In this document: one piece after another, positions 10,101 to 23,056 of the stretch
Position numbering within the stretch: the first letter of the stretch is position 1
Layout: each line of letters starts with the position of its first letter
DNA from: Gymnogyps californianus
Taxonomy: Eukaryota; Chordata; Aves; Accipitriformes; Cathartidae
Direction: 5' to 3'
DNA length: 64,000 bases
Assembly (NCBI RefSeq): GCF_018139145.2
Contig: NC_059481.1
Span: 3,336,368 to 3,400,367 of the forward strand
Translations under genes and position numbers: made by a program
Notes under the pieces: generated by a model
The model's input: the letters and a program-made list of their open reading frames with translations, nothing else
Told to the model about the DNA's origin: nothing
Database searches by the model: none

Positions 10101-11125
10101 CTAAGAGCAGAGCATCACTGCCTAGAGCTTGGAGCCAAATAGCAAACAAGAACCTGGGAAAAGTGTGGCTAAGACCTACAATAATCTGCTCTTCCAACCT
10201 CCCTCTTCTACAGCTGCTCCTCAGATGCTGGAAACAAGGAACTGCAGATGGGAAACGTGCACAAGCTCTGCAAAATAGAGTTGATCTACGTACACAATAA
10301 ATTTAGTCCTAGAAGAGAACGTAAATCTTTTCAAATAGGCTGAAGATTGAACAGACACAAGGATGGAGGTCTCGCACGTAACACATGAAGTCCCAAGCAC
10401 TTACGTTTGAAAGGATTCCTAATTTGTGTTTGGTTATAAATGTTCTGAAAGATATTTGGCATTCAGGTTTGATTATTTACTGTATTTAGCAAACAGCAAA
10501 GATTTATACTGCTTTTACATTTCCTTTTGATGATTTCATTTCTATATATATTTGTTAAGTAAATACAGTTCTTCTGACCTAAAGCATAAATATTATCCCA
10601 ACACCGCTATATATGGGTAAAGATGTATAGCTGGTTTAAAGAAGGTCATATAGGAAATCTCTAAGAGCTAAGAATACAACCAAACTTCAGAAACAGTCTT
10701 TAAAATGCTACCAATATTAACCCTTTTATTTTGGACATCTCAGCTAACTGTTAGTCATTGTTTGGTTTCAGACATCTAGAAGTCGTTGTGAGAATCTGAC
10801 TTCAATACACATTATGCAATTCTTACTGTAAAGAGAAATAAGAACTAAAGTCTGCATAATCCTTGACAAAAGGTCAGTAACACTCTGGTTTACACAGCAT
10901 TAAATAGTGGGAAAATGGAAAAATATTTGTATTTTCAGAAGGGCTACAACATAGATTTCACCTCAGTATAACCTCATAATCCAAAGTTCATTGCCTTTAT
11001 CAGAAACAGACAAAGAAAACTGGGGGAAAACAAGAGCTTAGGCAACACTGTCTTTTTTGATTTGTGGAGCCAAAATATTTTACAACAGAAGTGCAAGCAC
11101 AGTGCTGCAAATTCAGGAAACTTAC
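7156..11125. other. Intron-like DNA of the left-hand gene
   Basis: About 4 kb of AT-rich sequence without a convincing gene. The plus strand shows A-runs more often than T-runs. One weak exon-like segment on the minus strand is 9607-9647: AATAG acceptor, 41 bases encoding an acidic stretch LPLEDEDED, donor ATAG|GTAAAG. The overlapping 80-110 codon frames at 8176-8488 and 9590-9980 lack splice or domain support. Confidence 0.45.
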
Positions 11126-11200
11126 TTTCTTCGGTTGCTTTTTGCAGCCTGTTAGAAGTGAGTACACGGATTACCTGAGGATCCATTACCACATTTAATC
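11126..11200 (-). CDS. Candidate internal exon, unknown protein
   Basis: Minus-strand acceptor CTAGTTTTTAG, then 75 bases, then a strong donor AAGAAA|GTAAGT. One frame is open throughout: two bases, 24 codons and one base. It gives a balanced, protein-like peptide beginning LNVVMDPQVIRVLTSN. I recognise no family. Its phase does not join directly to the exon at 21899-22017 (that junction would create a stop), so intervening exons would be needed. A chance open frame of this size is quite possible. Confidence 0.2.
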
Positions 11201-12534
11201 CTAAAAACTAGCTCAGGGGCTTCTCAGTTAGACACCTGTCTTTTCAGTCACCAGCACTCTTTTCATTTAAAAAAGGCTCCTCTGAAAAAGCACTCATCTG
11301 TACTTTGCTCCTCCCCACATCTCCCAGAACAAAGGCAAACAAGCATGACATTGCTTTTAAACATCACATTTTTAAAAGCAGAAAGTATTCAGCTTTTATG
11401 AAAACTTTAACAATCATATTTGAGCTTACAGACTTCTTGACATAAAATATTTATTGCAGCAATGGAAGCTTGGCTTTCCTGGTCTTTAACAGCCTCCCAA
11501 AACAGCTAATTCCCACCCTGAAACTGTTTCCTAACCTCTAGAAAGGGTTGTCTATGTATAACTGTAGACAAAATATGCCCACGGCATTCCAAAGCTCCGT
11601 GGTAAGCTCACTAAAAAGAATCCAGCAGGTTCAGTTCACATCTCAACTGACCTTTGTTTTTCATGATAAAACATCCACTCCAGAAGAAACTCTTCAGTAA
11701 CCCTTAAGTAAGTAAACCTTTAAGTAACCCTTACCTGGGTGCCATAAGTAGCACACACTGATTCTTCAGCAATGAGTACATAGTTCTCAAAACAGGCTAG
11801 TCACCTCTCCTATTGCTTCCGGATAAGTAACAGCAACGAGTAAACCTCCAAGAGCAGGTTGCAACATGTAAATAAAGAGTCCTGAGAGACCACAGAGAAC
11901 TACTGCACCAGACACTACTTAATATCTCCCATCCACAGCATAATATGCCTAGGTCTTGGAGTTTAGCATGTAAAAGACAAATAAAAGGAGAAGCTTATTT
12001 GCAACTACATCAAGTAATCAAGCTGATTAGGAAAGACTGTTCGACATTTCAGCTTGTAAAAATTTTATTTTTTGGACAATTGAACTATGTTTCATTTACC
12101 GCTAACAGTTTAATTAACAAGAAGTAGAAACATTCATCCACTTCACACTGAAATTTTCCTCTACTCAAGTATCCGTGTCTTAATCACCATGAACTTGTTT
12201 GTATTCCTATTTAAAATGCCTTTCTCAGTAACATTTTCTAACATCACCTGATAATCACACATTTTATACATACATATCTTCTAAACATACAAAAAATCTG
12301 CAGATTCCAACTAGTTTTGCTGACTAAGATCCACCCAGCAAAGCATTAATGAGCAAGACATGTCTAGTCACCGCATTTTCTTTGTTGGCTGTTCCTGCCC
12401 AGTTGTGGAGGAAGAAAAAGGAAACAATGTGAGAAAAGTACACATTTTCTGCTATACTGTATTAATCCCACTTCCATCAATCAAGACATACATCTCTTGT
12501 ATCATTCACATTTAATGACTCAAAGACTGCTTTA

Positions 12535-12665
12535 GACTAGAAGAGACTGCTGGAGGTCATCTGGTCCCAACATCTACTCAAAACCAAAATGAAGGTCATC
12601 CTTATAGCAGACACTACCATGGTAGACTGTCTGGCTCAAAGCTTCTGGTCAACACAGAAGTAAAC
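12535..12665 (-). mobile_element. Diverged CR1-like LINE 3' fragment
   Basis: The block 'GGAGGTCATCTGGTCCCAAC' followed by 'TACTCAAAACC' and 'GGCTCAAAGC' matches the bird/reptile CR1 3'-end motif (GGAGGTCATCTAGTCCAACC ... GCTCAAAGC) read on the antisense strand. So the LINE is on the minus strand. It is badly decayed, lacks the terminal ATTCTATGA repeats, and is only the 3' untranslated part. Confidence 0.55.
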
Positions 12666-15600
12666 CAGCAAATGCCCTCACTGCTTTTTTGTTGTTGTTG
12701 TTAGGACAGCTACCAACAGCTGAAGAAATAAGCACTGTTTATTCTCAGGACAGAGACAGTGATGAATAGAAAACAGGACATAAAAGCAGTTGAAAAAATT
12801 TCTTACAGTGGCCACAGGAATAGAGGAGTATCAGACAACACTTCTCCCAGTCCTGACAAAGCTTGAGGGACAGAAGAATAAAAAGACAGTTCTTCTGTCT
12901 ACCACTAGAGCAGAGATGGAAAGTTTTCACTTCACTTATTAACTAGAAAAATCCATCAAGGGCAACCTTAGCAAGGAATCCAGGATCTTCTCTCCAATTA
13001 CTGAAGCTAGAGCTGGACTTCCAATATTATACTGCCCCTACACAAGGATTCCCTCACCCTTTGTATTAAGCTCAGATTTACTCTCAACTCCAAGTACAAC
13101 AAGCAGTATTTACCCCAATTCAAACCATTTCAACAAATTGTAAAAAACAATGGCAAGTTGTCATTTCAGAGAGGAGTTGTGTTAGGCTCACTACACAGAA
13201 CTCAACTTTCAGTGATTGCAAGTAGGTTTCAGTAGCAGTTTTAAGTAGGTTTTTTATTTTCTTCAAATGAAAAGCTTAGCTCGGGGCTGCTGTGCTTGCC
13301 ACTCCACTAATTAGTCCACTTGTTCAATATATTCTGTCCTTCAAGTGGAGGACAGAGCATAATGAACTGCAAACACTTTCACAAGATTATAGGGACAGAC
13401 AACTGAGGGACCAAGAAGATACTATAACATCAAGCTCTTCATTGTGTATAAGCGAAAGATAAGTTCTCATTTCTGGCCTCACAGCGGATATACTATTATT
13501 TGCATGACAATAGGGGTTTAAATCTGAAAAGAAATAGAGTCTCCACTATATAAAAAAATTGAAGAGACATTCTGTGCCAGTGCTAGATTAAGGTTCACAA
13601 ACTAACACTCATGCCACTAGTAGCATGCAACCATCTTCACAGTGATATGCAAGCCCTACCTGAATAACCAAGTATTTCCTCCTTACTACAAGTACGGCAG
13701 TTCAGACCTAAGAGTGACTGCTGCCACGAGTGAGGCTGGGAGCTATTATGTTTGAAGGTGGGTCTATCTGTATGAGAGAAAGGTCACAAAAATCAGAGGC
13801 AGAAATAAGTGAAAAAATTGCCAGAGAACTCACTGGAAGAAAGAACCCAGGGAATATTCAGATCTCTTGATTCCTTCAAGAATCAGCTGCTTGACCATAC
13901 TGTAACCTCAAAGTGGTCATTTAATTCTAAAATGAAGGCTAGAGGCATGTTAGCTTCAGCTAGTGATTGTAGAGACAACATTACTTTTTAGAGTCTCACT
14001 TTGTAGAGACAAAATTCATTTTTACAAGAACTGGCACCTGATGCCTTAATTTCTCACTATGGCTTTAAAAATTAGACCTTATCAATCTCTCCCCTCCTCT
14101 CATCGATCCAATTTCTTTCAACTCCATCACCTTCTTCCCACATGGCACCATCTCCTTATGGGTTTCAACAAGCCTCCCATAGTCTTTGAATTTCTCAAAG
14201 GCAGTTACAAATCATGGTTTGTCACTGCAGTATTTAACACAATACACTTGCAACCCCTCCTGTATGTTCAACACCCAAAAAGCAACTGATTTGTCAACTA
14301 TTTCACTGATTTGTCATTTCTTCTCTATTCCTTCAAATAAATTGCCATTCTAATTCCTTGTCAGCTTTTGCTCATGTACTGTCTAGCTTCTTTGGGGTGA
14401 TTACTTTGCATTTCATTTACCTTCTCAGCACTAAGTTATTTAGCAGTAGAAAGTCACAGCAAATGCCAGGAAACTTGTTTCTCTGATCTGCAAAAACCTC
14501 CAATTGCTCAAATTTCTGTATTTTTAATTACAGTGGTATACAAATACATCCGCAGTAGTGAGATGCTACCAAGCAAGTTCAGAACCAGAGACACTTACAA
14601 GTCTCAAAAATGGAGGTATGACAGATACATTTCCTATTGTAAACTGACAACTCATTTGAGTAAAATTTATCTGTATATGACAGACTAGTGTACCTTTTTC
14701 ATGATAACTTTCAGCTAATATATTACTGCAAGGCTGCATTATCACAATCCTGACTCATCACTTGCCCAGAGTCTTCTATCGATCAGTCACTGATCCACAT
14801 TCACGCAAGCTGGAAGGAAAAAACCCAACCATGCAACAGAGCTACAGACCAGTAAGGTCCTACATTTATATAGCATTATTTAAATGTCTCCAAAAAAGTC
14901 AATTATACACACTTATCTGATAAACATTACTGACCTCAGACTTGAGAATAAAGAATTGTGCATCAATAAAGAAAAAACATTTTTCTAAACATAATTCCCA
15001 GAAGTCTATAATATAAACACACTGAGATAAAAGTTGAAGTTAGAGGGTTTTTTTTTGAAGTTTCTAGCCTTTACTATGCATTTGAAACCTCCTGTCTTCC
15101 CACTCTTCATCACTATAAAAATTTAAACCCTTTGTGTGTGCTTATTTGCATATCAATACTTACAATACTCTTCCACATAACAGCAATGCAAGAACATAAA
15201 CTTTAAGAACATGCTGGAAAGTTTCTTGTAATCTGTTATTTTCTGCATGCTTTGCAAACCCTTCTGATAAATGTTTTTTCTGTAATTCCCTTGAGAAACA
15301 CTTTGTTGAAATGGCAATGTGACCAAATATAAAGTCTGGTTTGCTTGCGTACAGTCTTTAAAAACAAAAAGCTAAACCAGGTTAGTAAATCACAACTATT
15401 GAAAAAACAGTTGTCACATTACTTCTCCCCAAGTAACCAAGAAGTTTTAAATAGATGTCATTTTGTTCAAAGACATCAAATTTCAGAAAGCAGGATGAAT
15501 CAGGCACTATTTGTGACTTTAAACTGACATTTAAAAAGCCAGGGATCAAACTAATATGATTCAGAAGCTTTTTTTTCCTGCCTTTCTTTTTCCTATACTC

Positions 15601-18467
15601 AGACCTTAAAAAAAAAAATATGATTTGTGCTTCCACGTTTCAATTAAGTGTTTGGTGTTAATGAACAGTTTACAGAATCCTGATAACATCACACAATGAT
15701 TTATACACTACTGTCAACTGATGAAGCAGAATGGGAAACTGGCAAAATACTGGTGGCATAAGTTGAGCATTAGATGAATACAATTTTCAGGCCTCTTTCT
15801 CAAACTTTGCATATTCTTGATACAAGGTAGATTTAAGGATTGGTTACAGAGTAGTAGCTTGCTGCCGCAGAGAGGGGAAGGTCGTGCTCCCTTCTCCTTT
15901 CTCACCTGGTTATGGCAATCTCCACAGCTTACTGGACTTTTCAGAGCTGCTCTAACTCCCTAACTCTTCCCTTTGGGAGAACGGCAGGGAAGAGGGGAAG
16001 CTGGGTATCTTCCACCAGCTCAGATACATAGTTGAAAGGACTCAGAGGGCTCAAATAAATACCAGAGCTTATTAAAAAAAAATGCGTATGGAAACTCCCA
16101 CTTCCACGCGTGGTAAACAGTCATATTAAGCTACATGAGCCACCTCCAATCACTGAAGATAACTTTTTGGACTCGTTCTGCTAGTAGTCGGTTGTAGTTT
16201 TCACATGACATCAAGAGAAGCATTCAGAAAGGTCATCTGTCTGCATGAAGATAAGCCAAGTGCTAGAAGGTGTAGACAATAGCTCTCCACTGCCTAAGGC
16301 TATAGTTTATGCCAGCCTAAGCCTATTTAACTACTCATATAGCATCATCTTCAGCCTGGCACCTCTGTTCACTGGACAAGTCATGTGTTTCAGCATGCTA
16401 AAGAAACAGAATAGCTTTTAGTTCGTTTATTAAATTAGTTTATGCCAGATTAAAGGGTAAAATGGCTCAGCAAAGGATCCAACAAGCATTGCAGCTGGCA
16501 GAAGAAAAAGGGATGCAAGTAGCACAGCCAAGAGTTAGTGACTTACTTTTCTATAACCCTATAGCCTGAGATTCAGCACTCTCAGTAAAATTCTAGTGGT
16601 GTCAGAAATAAGGAATGTTTGAAACTATTCCAGTAACTGAGGGCCCCAAAATAGTCATAAATGGGAGAAAATATGATTACCAGAAAAAATTAGGATTATC
16701 TCATAAACTGAATTGATATTTTCAGGGTTTTTTTTCTTTCCAATCTAAAGCTAAACATTTATTCTCCTGATGAAAGCTGAGATTCTTTCCCTTAAGTCTG
16801 GAAAAAGAACTTGAATTCCACAAATTCTGATTCATTTGTTCTAACAAGGGATACTTATTACACTGACTTGTCATATCTTATATGAATTACAGCAAATATA
16901 CTTTCTTATCTTAATTAAACTCAGCAGAAAAGTAGTTGAAGTCTATTGTGTCGTGCTTCCCACATATTGAAACGTGAGGATTCAGTCAAATATTGGTTAT
17001 CGCTATTTCATTTCATCAGTAGCATGAGTCATGTGCAACACCAGCTAAAGCATACTGCAGTAAATGCACCCCGAGCCAGAAATCTGCTCCAAAAGACTGT
17101 AATATGGTTACCTACGACAGTAACTGACTAGATGTCAGGACTGAAAAAAACTGCTATGCCATGTTTTTTACATAACTACACTGCTAACCAGGCACACATG
17201 AAGAACATCTTTTTCCTGTGGTTATTATTCAATTTTGCATTGGCTAAGTTTAAACTCCAACAGTTTAACATGAATCTTTTAATGCTACACTGCCTCCACT
17301 AAGTTTTCCAAATTTCTCCCAGTTTATCACTGCTTTGGTACGGTGTTTTGAATCACAAACCTCCAGCTCCTGTTTTAAAGCCCTCCTTTGTTGAGACAAT
17401 CACAAGCATTCAGATCCAAACAGCAAGAACTAATGTAACCTGCTCATTAAGAAATATATCCTGAAGGAGAAATAAGAGCATTCTAATATGCTTATATATA
17501 GTTCAGGACTTTTGGAGACTCTGAAGATTTGCTCATCTGCTCTAGAAATCCTATAGAATTTGTGATTAATGAGATATTCCAATAAGATGCTTGTGTATTT
17601 GAAGATATGGTAGCTTTAAATGGAATTTCTTTCTTCAATAAGTCTTAAATTTTTTGTCCTTTAGGTATCAGAAGATGTCTTCGTCAATGTGCTGGATAAG
17701 TGAAAATGGAAACAAGGAACATTATGCTTATTCTTAAAGTAAGCTATGGAGAAGTGGGACATGAGAGGAGCACTGTACCAAGGGCAAAGGTTTAGAATGC
17801 CAGTAAAAAAAAAAAAAACAACCCGTAAAACTAAAATGTACACCAAGCTTTCTTCTCTTACCTTTGTGTGTAATTTACCCTGTACTGGGAACATTCCCCC
17901 CCACCCCCCAGTCTTCTTGGCAGAAATGTGATGTTAGCGAACTCCAGATTTCAAAGTGTGAAAGAAGATCCACAGTTTACTGTTTCCAGTACTTTGCTCG
18001 GTGTTGATCTGTTTTCTCTGTCGTATAGTCTCGTACTATTACCAGAAATTGTTTTTCCACAGCTCTCCACTGCTTTTCCAGCTACGGAGACTTGACACTT
18101 TCTCTTTCCATATATTGTCAGGCACAGCATATTTTGAACACTAGTATGGGACACTAACTCCATTACATCAGAAATTCAACCTTCGATCAACATATAATTA
18201 AGGCCCCAGGGTCATAAGCCTGAGATTATTACTTAGCCTATTCTTACACAAATGACAAAGACAGTCCATTCTTCCAAAAAAAAATTAATTTGCATTACTG
18301 ATGTTTTGTCAATTACTACTTTTCAGCAAAGAGTTAGAAAACAACACATCATCTTATGTCCAAGGCTTTGAAACAGCAGCCAAGGGAATTCCAAGAAAAA
18401 CAAATTGCTTCTTCAGTAACAAACACAAAAATTCACAAAAAACACTAATTCATGTCATACCACTTAC
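12666..18467. other. Intron-like DNA, nothing recognised
   Basis: About 5.8 kb of AT-rich sequence. It holds a short GTT microsatellite just before it (about 12687-12702) and several A-runs (15608-15620, 17806-17819). I found no convincing exon, RNA gene or repeat family. The 60-85 codon frames here look like background. Confidence 0.45.
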
Positions 18468-18624
18468 CTGAAATAAAAGGAACTACAGAACAGACACAGC
18501 TAAGTCGGACCTGCTTTAACCACCATTTGGTTAAGACTGTCTTGAGAACCCATCCAACTAAAGCAAGCAACCATACTGCAGGCTTATGTAGATACTTAGG
18601 TCCCACCACAATAATAAAAAACAT
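18468..18624 (-). other. Recursive-splice-like site, with possible short exon upstream
   Basis: On the minus strand TTCCTTTTATTTCAG|GTAAGT places a perfect acceptor and a perfect donor back to back at 18468/18467. This is the layout of a zero-length recursive splice site. A second acceptor TCTGTTCTGTAG lies 15 bases upstream, so a 15-nt micro-exon is also possible. A frame is open from an ATG at 18624 to the donor (52 codons, Trp-rich and hydrophobic, like a membrane segment), but no good acceptor precedes it. I favour a splice site over a coding exon. Confidence 0.3.
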
Positions 18625-19900
18625 TCCTTAGTCATCTATTAAGCTTGCTTTTTAAAAAAAATCCCCAAATCTCTCTCATTCCCTGCACTTGCTGGGACAT
18701 CTACCACATCAAGGGGACAAACCAGGTAACAGTTGCACCATCTGAATAGCTAGTTACCCAGTCCAGTTTAACTCAACATCACTGCTAGGGGCACCTAAGG
18801 GGATTGTCCTATTCCTCCCACAAACCACACGTCTGTTTCTCTTGAGCCAAAAGTGGTGCACACAAATGCAGCAAGCTGGTTCAGGGGGCTAAAGTGGAAG
18901 CAAAGCAATGCCCCTTCCTGACAGTAACATTCCCTGAACTGCTGCATAATCAGATAAGCATCAGGATAAAGAAAAGGAACAGAACGGGCCTTTCAGCAAC
19001 TGTTTATTGTAACAGTATGGATCCAGAGCAACTAAGGTTGAGTACCCCCTTGATTTCGTACATCATTACAGTTTTATGTTACAGTTAAACCATGGGCCTT
19101 ACCAGTTCCCCATCTTATTACTCCCAGTTGTCTTCACAATCAGCCACGCTCACCTCCCCCGCACATACACTAGTGTTCATGCAAACTGTTTGGTTTTCAG
19201 CTTGTTCAAGTCCTTGAACTAATTTACCAATTAGATAAAAAAGTTTCATCTCATAAGCTCTTCAAAACAGTTTGCCAAAAACATGCAAGAGTGCTTGCAT
19301 CAGACAGCAAGAGCAGCAAAGATTCACTGGCTCAAGCTCCTTCAGAATTACACCCCCAAGCAGAAAGCACAAATCATATATACCGCCACTTAAAGTCCTA
19401 GCAAGTTCTATAGATGACAAATATTTTGAAGGGTAATTAAGAACATTTTGCTGAGAGTTTTTTAGCTCCAAACAATCCCTCAGACACCACTGTAAAATTA
19501 AAGCTATGTATTTATCTTTTCATATTTGAACACAACAATAAAATAAAAGTAGACTTTCCCCTGGTAATTCACTACATTGCCAAGAAATCCTCTGTGTTCT
19601 GCATTAGTTAGCGGGAGAAAAAGATAGAAAAAAAATTCAGAAATAAATTCCTTCAGTCTTAAGTCTCTTGAATTCAATTAATAACTGACACTTTCACTAT
19701 CCTCACTCTCTTATGTACTTCACACATTTTTATCATCAGTAACAAAACTTTATGCCACTCAGTCTTTTGACTAAAACAACTCTTCCCATTTTCATGCTAT
19801 AGCAATTTTCTGAACTACAGGCTGAGGGTGTCAGCTGCTCACCTCATTACTTATCCCAGCCATAATGCCCAAGAGACACATTCCAAAGTCTCAGATTCCC

Positions 19901-19930
19901 TTTTACCTGAAGAAACAGTACAAACAATCC
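19901..19930 (-). other. Second recursive-splice-like site
   Basis: On the minus strand TACTGTTTCTTCAG|GTAAAA joins an acceptor and a donor at 19907/19906. Every frame has a stop before the nearest upstream AG that could open an exon, so a coding exon is excluded here. It is either a recursive splice site in a long intron or chance. Confidence 0.2.
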
Positions 19931-21012
19931 AAGTCATAAAGAATTTCAGAAACAGTGAAGTATAAGATTTATTTTGTTATTCGTTGCATGCCATGTAAGA
20001 TGTATGGTCCAAAAGACTGAAATCAGCCAAAGTCAGCTATTGCCCTAGTCTCCTACAATGGAGAGAGTAGGATCATTTGTTTCTAGGATCAAAATCATTA
20101 ATAAAGCCTCTTTGAAGACAACTTAGTACAGCTTCCATTTAACGTATTTACTATTAAAAAAATCTAGTCAGTAATGTTCTTAATATCATTTCTGAAAGAC
20201 AAGTTTTCTTCAAAGTGCATGAGCATTCAGCATTTGTGAGTAAGGTCAAGGAACAAGGAAGATTTCCTAATAAATTTAGAACTTAGAAGTATTCAGTTAT
20301 TCCACCACAATTGGTTTTGTTCCCCTGTAACACAGAATGAAGATTTCTCCCAAATAAACACAGTCATTCAAAACTAGCTCTAGCTGCAATTCACCAAAAG
20401 CTGTCCTTATCAAACTGTTATTAAGTACCCTTCAGAAATAGAATGTCAGTCTCGGGTTTGTCCCTAATAGATAGGTATGAACAATGCAAGTTATTCCTTT
20501 AATAAGAATTAACCCTCTGTGGGATTAACTTGCATACAAAAAAGTTTAACAGATACATCTGAACAAACCCATTATGGAAGAGATTATTACAAGACTAGTC
20601 TGTTTTATTGCTTACTATCTGACCTATCCCACTGGGAGTAACACTAGCAGTGCATGTACAAACTCAGATCCAGTTGTTTTGCCCTCAAAACTCAAAGACC
20701 AGTATCAGACTACATGTTGTAAAAACTAATGGCTGCCATCTGAGTTAACAGCTGCACTACTGATGCCACTGGAGCAACTACGCCACTGGAGCAGGAACAA
20801 GCCAATTCCGTACTCAGACAACAATACAACATGGCCAGCATTGCAGCTCTTGCCAATGGAGGCTGACCTACATTAGTAATAAACATTTCAGTTATCACTT
20901 GCACTGTATATTTCAAATAGACACCAACTAGCCTTAGCTGCTTTCATGAACAAATCCACTGGGGAAAATAATAATGGTTTCTGAAAACAAACTGTTCTTA
21001 GTAAATTCATAC

Positions 21013-21050
21013 CTCGTGAATACTTAGTGTCAAAGTGGTTTTATCCACCA
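21013..21050 (-). CDS. Weak candidate exon
   Basis: Minus strand: a T8 tract, then AAGACATGAAGAG| as acceptor, 38 open bases encoding a beta-strand-like VDKTTLTLSIHE, then the donor CGAG|GTATGA. Two leading bases would fill the split codon left by the exon at 21899-22017. The real AG is uncertain because several lie close together. Confidence 0.15.
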
Positions 21051-21898
21051 CTCTTCATGTCTTAAAAAAAACCCTGAAGTTTAACAGTTCCCATGAATGC
21101 AAGAAATATTCCCGCCCTCTAAGGGAAATCGTGAAAGTAAAAAAATAAAAAAGCTTAAAGGAATGCAGAAAGCAACCTAGTTTTGTGAGCTCTCCAAAGC
21201 CTATCAAATTATAGATAGAAAGAGCATTTTATTAAGGTACATGAACAACTAGCAAAAAGAAAAAAGACAACCTTTCTTCATTCACCTACGGTCCTCGAAA
21301 TAGTACATGCATGTTCCCTTGAGTTACACTTCTCTCTCACAGATAACTATCAGAAGAGTATCTCCATTATTATAGGTTCAGCCTCTTCACTTGTGCTCTA
21401 ACATCTAGCAGTTTCTCACAGCACATTTCACAATACTCAAACAAATCAGCATAGCTCTGTGCACGCTTCAGTAACAGTGAGTGGGAGTACTTAAGTTTTT
21501 CCACCACAGCCTGGAGAGGGCAGGAGGTACAGCAAGAATTCAGAAACCTATATCAGCTTATTTTAGTAAACATGCTCTAAATTTGCCTGCAACCTTCGTC
21601 CCAGTCAGTGGCAAGCTTCAGAAAAATCTCATCCAAAAACTGGGCCTAAACCAAATCCTATTTAATCAAAGAGAAGCACTTACTATGGAAGGCTGCGCTT
21701 GCTTTGACAGGTGAGAAGGTAATACCTTGCTAATTGGGCACACCTTGATACTAAGTGACCCTTTATTTAAATACATTGTGAACAGATGGCCTAACAAAGC
21801 TTACAAAGTTAACACATTAGTTTACAATTTTCTCAATTCCTGTGCTCTGATACTAAGAATAACTTTGTGATGTGGGTACAAAGCAAAACACAGCTCAC

Positions 21899-22017
21899 AG
21901 TCACTGCTTTCATTCAGAAGTCTAGCAGCACCAGGGAAATGAGCACGCCTTCTCAGTTCTCTGCGCAGTCCCTGGCCATCAGACACAGAAAGCCTGGGCT
22001 TGTCAAGGGAAGATGTC
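21899..22017 (-). CDS. Candidate coding exon 3 of the left-hand gene
   Basis: Minus-strand acceptor CCATCTTCTGTTTTTGCAG is strong. The following 119 bases are open in one frame and end at GACT|GTGAGC. The peptide has a Ser/Lys start (TSSLDKPRLSVSDG), then a basic Arg-rich run (LRRELRRR), then ARLLNESSD. Its leading G completes the codon AG| left by the candidate start exon at 22920, so the two join in phase as R. The other two frames are closed. No family is recognised. Confidence 0.32.
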
Positions 22018-22919
22018 CTGCAAAAACAGAAGATGGAAGACAGTAAGAATCCCTCTCCTCTTGGTTGCTTTATTGCAAAGTACTCTAAGTTGTTGTAGTC
22101 ACCTCCTAACAGTCAGGTATGTATAGAAGAGTTGAACCTCATTCTCAGGTGCTAAAGAAACATCGAGGTAAACCCATGATTCTCTTCTCCCTTTTCTGAG
22201 CCATAGAAGGTGCCCCTGTCACATTACCGTCTATGTGCCATGCCATGAGCAACCAAAGGAAAAAATATTCAATTTACTATCAAGATTATGGGGTCAGATC
22301 ACACAATCTTCAGTTCTTCTGTTCTGAAAACTGCTAGTATCCTATACAAAACCTAACTTAAGAATTTTAAGACTAATTTGAATACTCTGCTTTAGCCACC
22401 ATTTCTAAGCCTAGATCTCCTTAGAATTAGTAATCTCAACCTCTATTTTGAGACATGCCAGATTTCTAAGGACAGAAAAAAAATTCAGTCACTTTCCGTC
22501 AATTTCCTGGACTCTAAAGTTACAGTATTTGCCAGTGACAGGTATAGTTCTAGAAATGCTGAGTATCTCATCCATTCTAACAAGTGTATAAAGTAGGTGT
22601 GCAAGAAAACAAAAAAGATAAAATGGCATTGCACTAATATCTTCAAATACCAGATAGTTTGTGTCCCTACACATATGGCCTGGTTTAAAAAAAAAAAAAG
22701 TCATGAAAATAAATTCTTTGTTTTCAACAGCTGGTTATATTCTTATGAAATTAAGAATGATCACTTCAGAATAACTTACATAAACTTGCTAGAGCACAGT
22801 TCCCCCAAATTATTGTACCCAGTTCTGTCACTACGTGGCCTTAGCCAAGCTTAGTCCACCTACACAACTTACTTTCCACAGAAGAGAATGATGTTTTCAA
22901 AGATCTAACAAGACTTTAC

Positions 22920-22999
22920 CTGCTGAAAAAGGCCATAACTGTAAACCAATGAAGAAGTTTCCCCTTCAGTGGCACTAGCACTGACATGGCACCCAGCTT
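22920..22999 (-). CDS. Candidate start-codon exon of the left-hand gene
   Basis: Minus strand: acceptor TCTCTTCTAAGCAAATAG, then 12 bases, then an ATG at 22987 with G at -3, followed by 22 codons and two bases to the donor TTCAGCAG|GTAAAG. The peptide starts MSVLVPLKGKLLHWFTVMAF, hydrophobic like a signal or membrane anchor. This is the first exon-like ATG downstream of the non-coding CpG-island exon. Alternative acceptors inside it (TTTACAG, TTTTTCAG) would shorten it. Support is splice consensus plus phase agreement with 21899-22017 only. Confidence 0.32.
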
Positions 23000-23056
23000 C
23001 TATTTGCTTAGAAGAGAGTAGTCCTAAACAAATTTTGAAACCTAAGTGCTCTAGAA

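Noticed and set aside
18468..18624. 52-codon Trp-rich hydrophobic frame as a membrane-protein exon
   Set aside because: Ends at a perfect donor but lacks a credible acceptor before the ATG; reported only as a splice-site feature.
20710..20916. 68-codon minus-strand frame, Ala/Leu/Cys-rich
   Set aside because: An acceptor-like GTAG lies near its start but no donor is present, and the sequence contains a small internal direct repeat (GCCACTGGAGCA). Kept as background.
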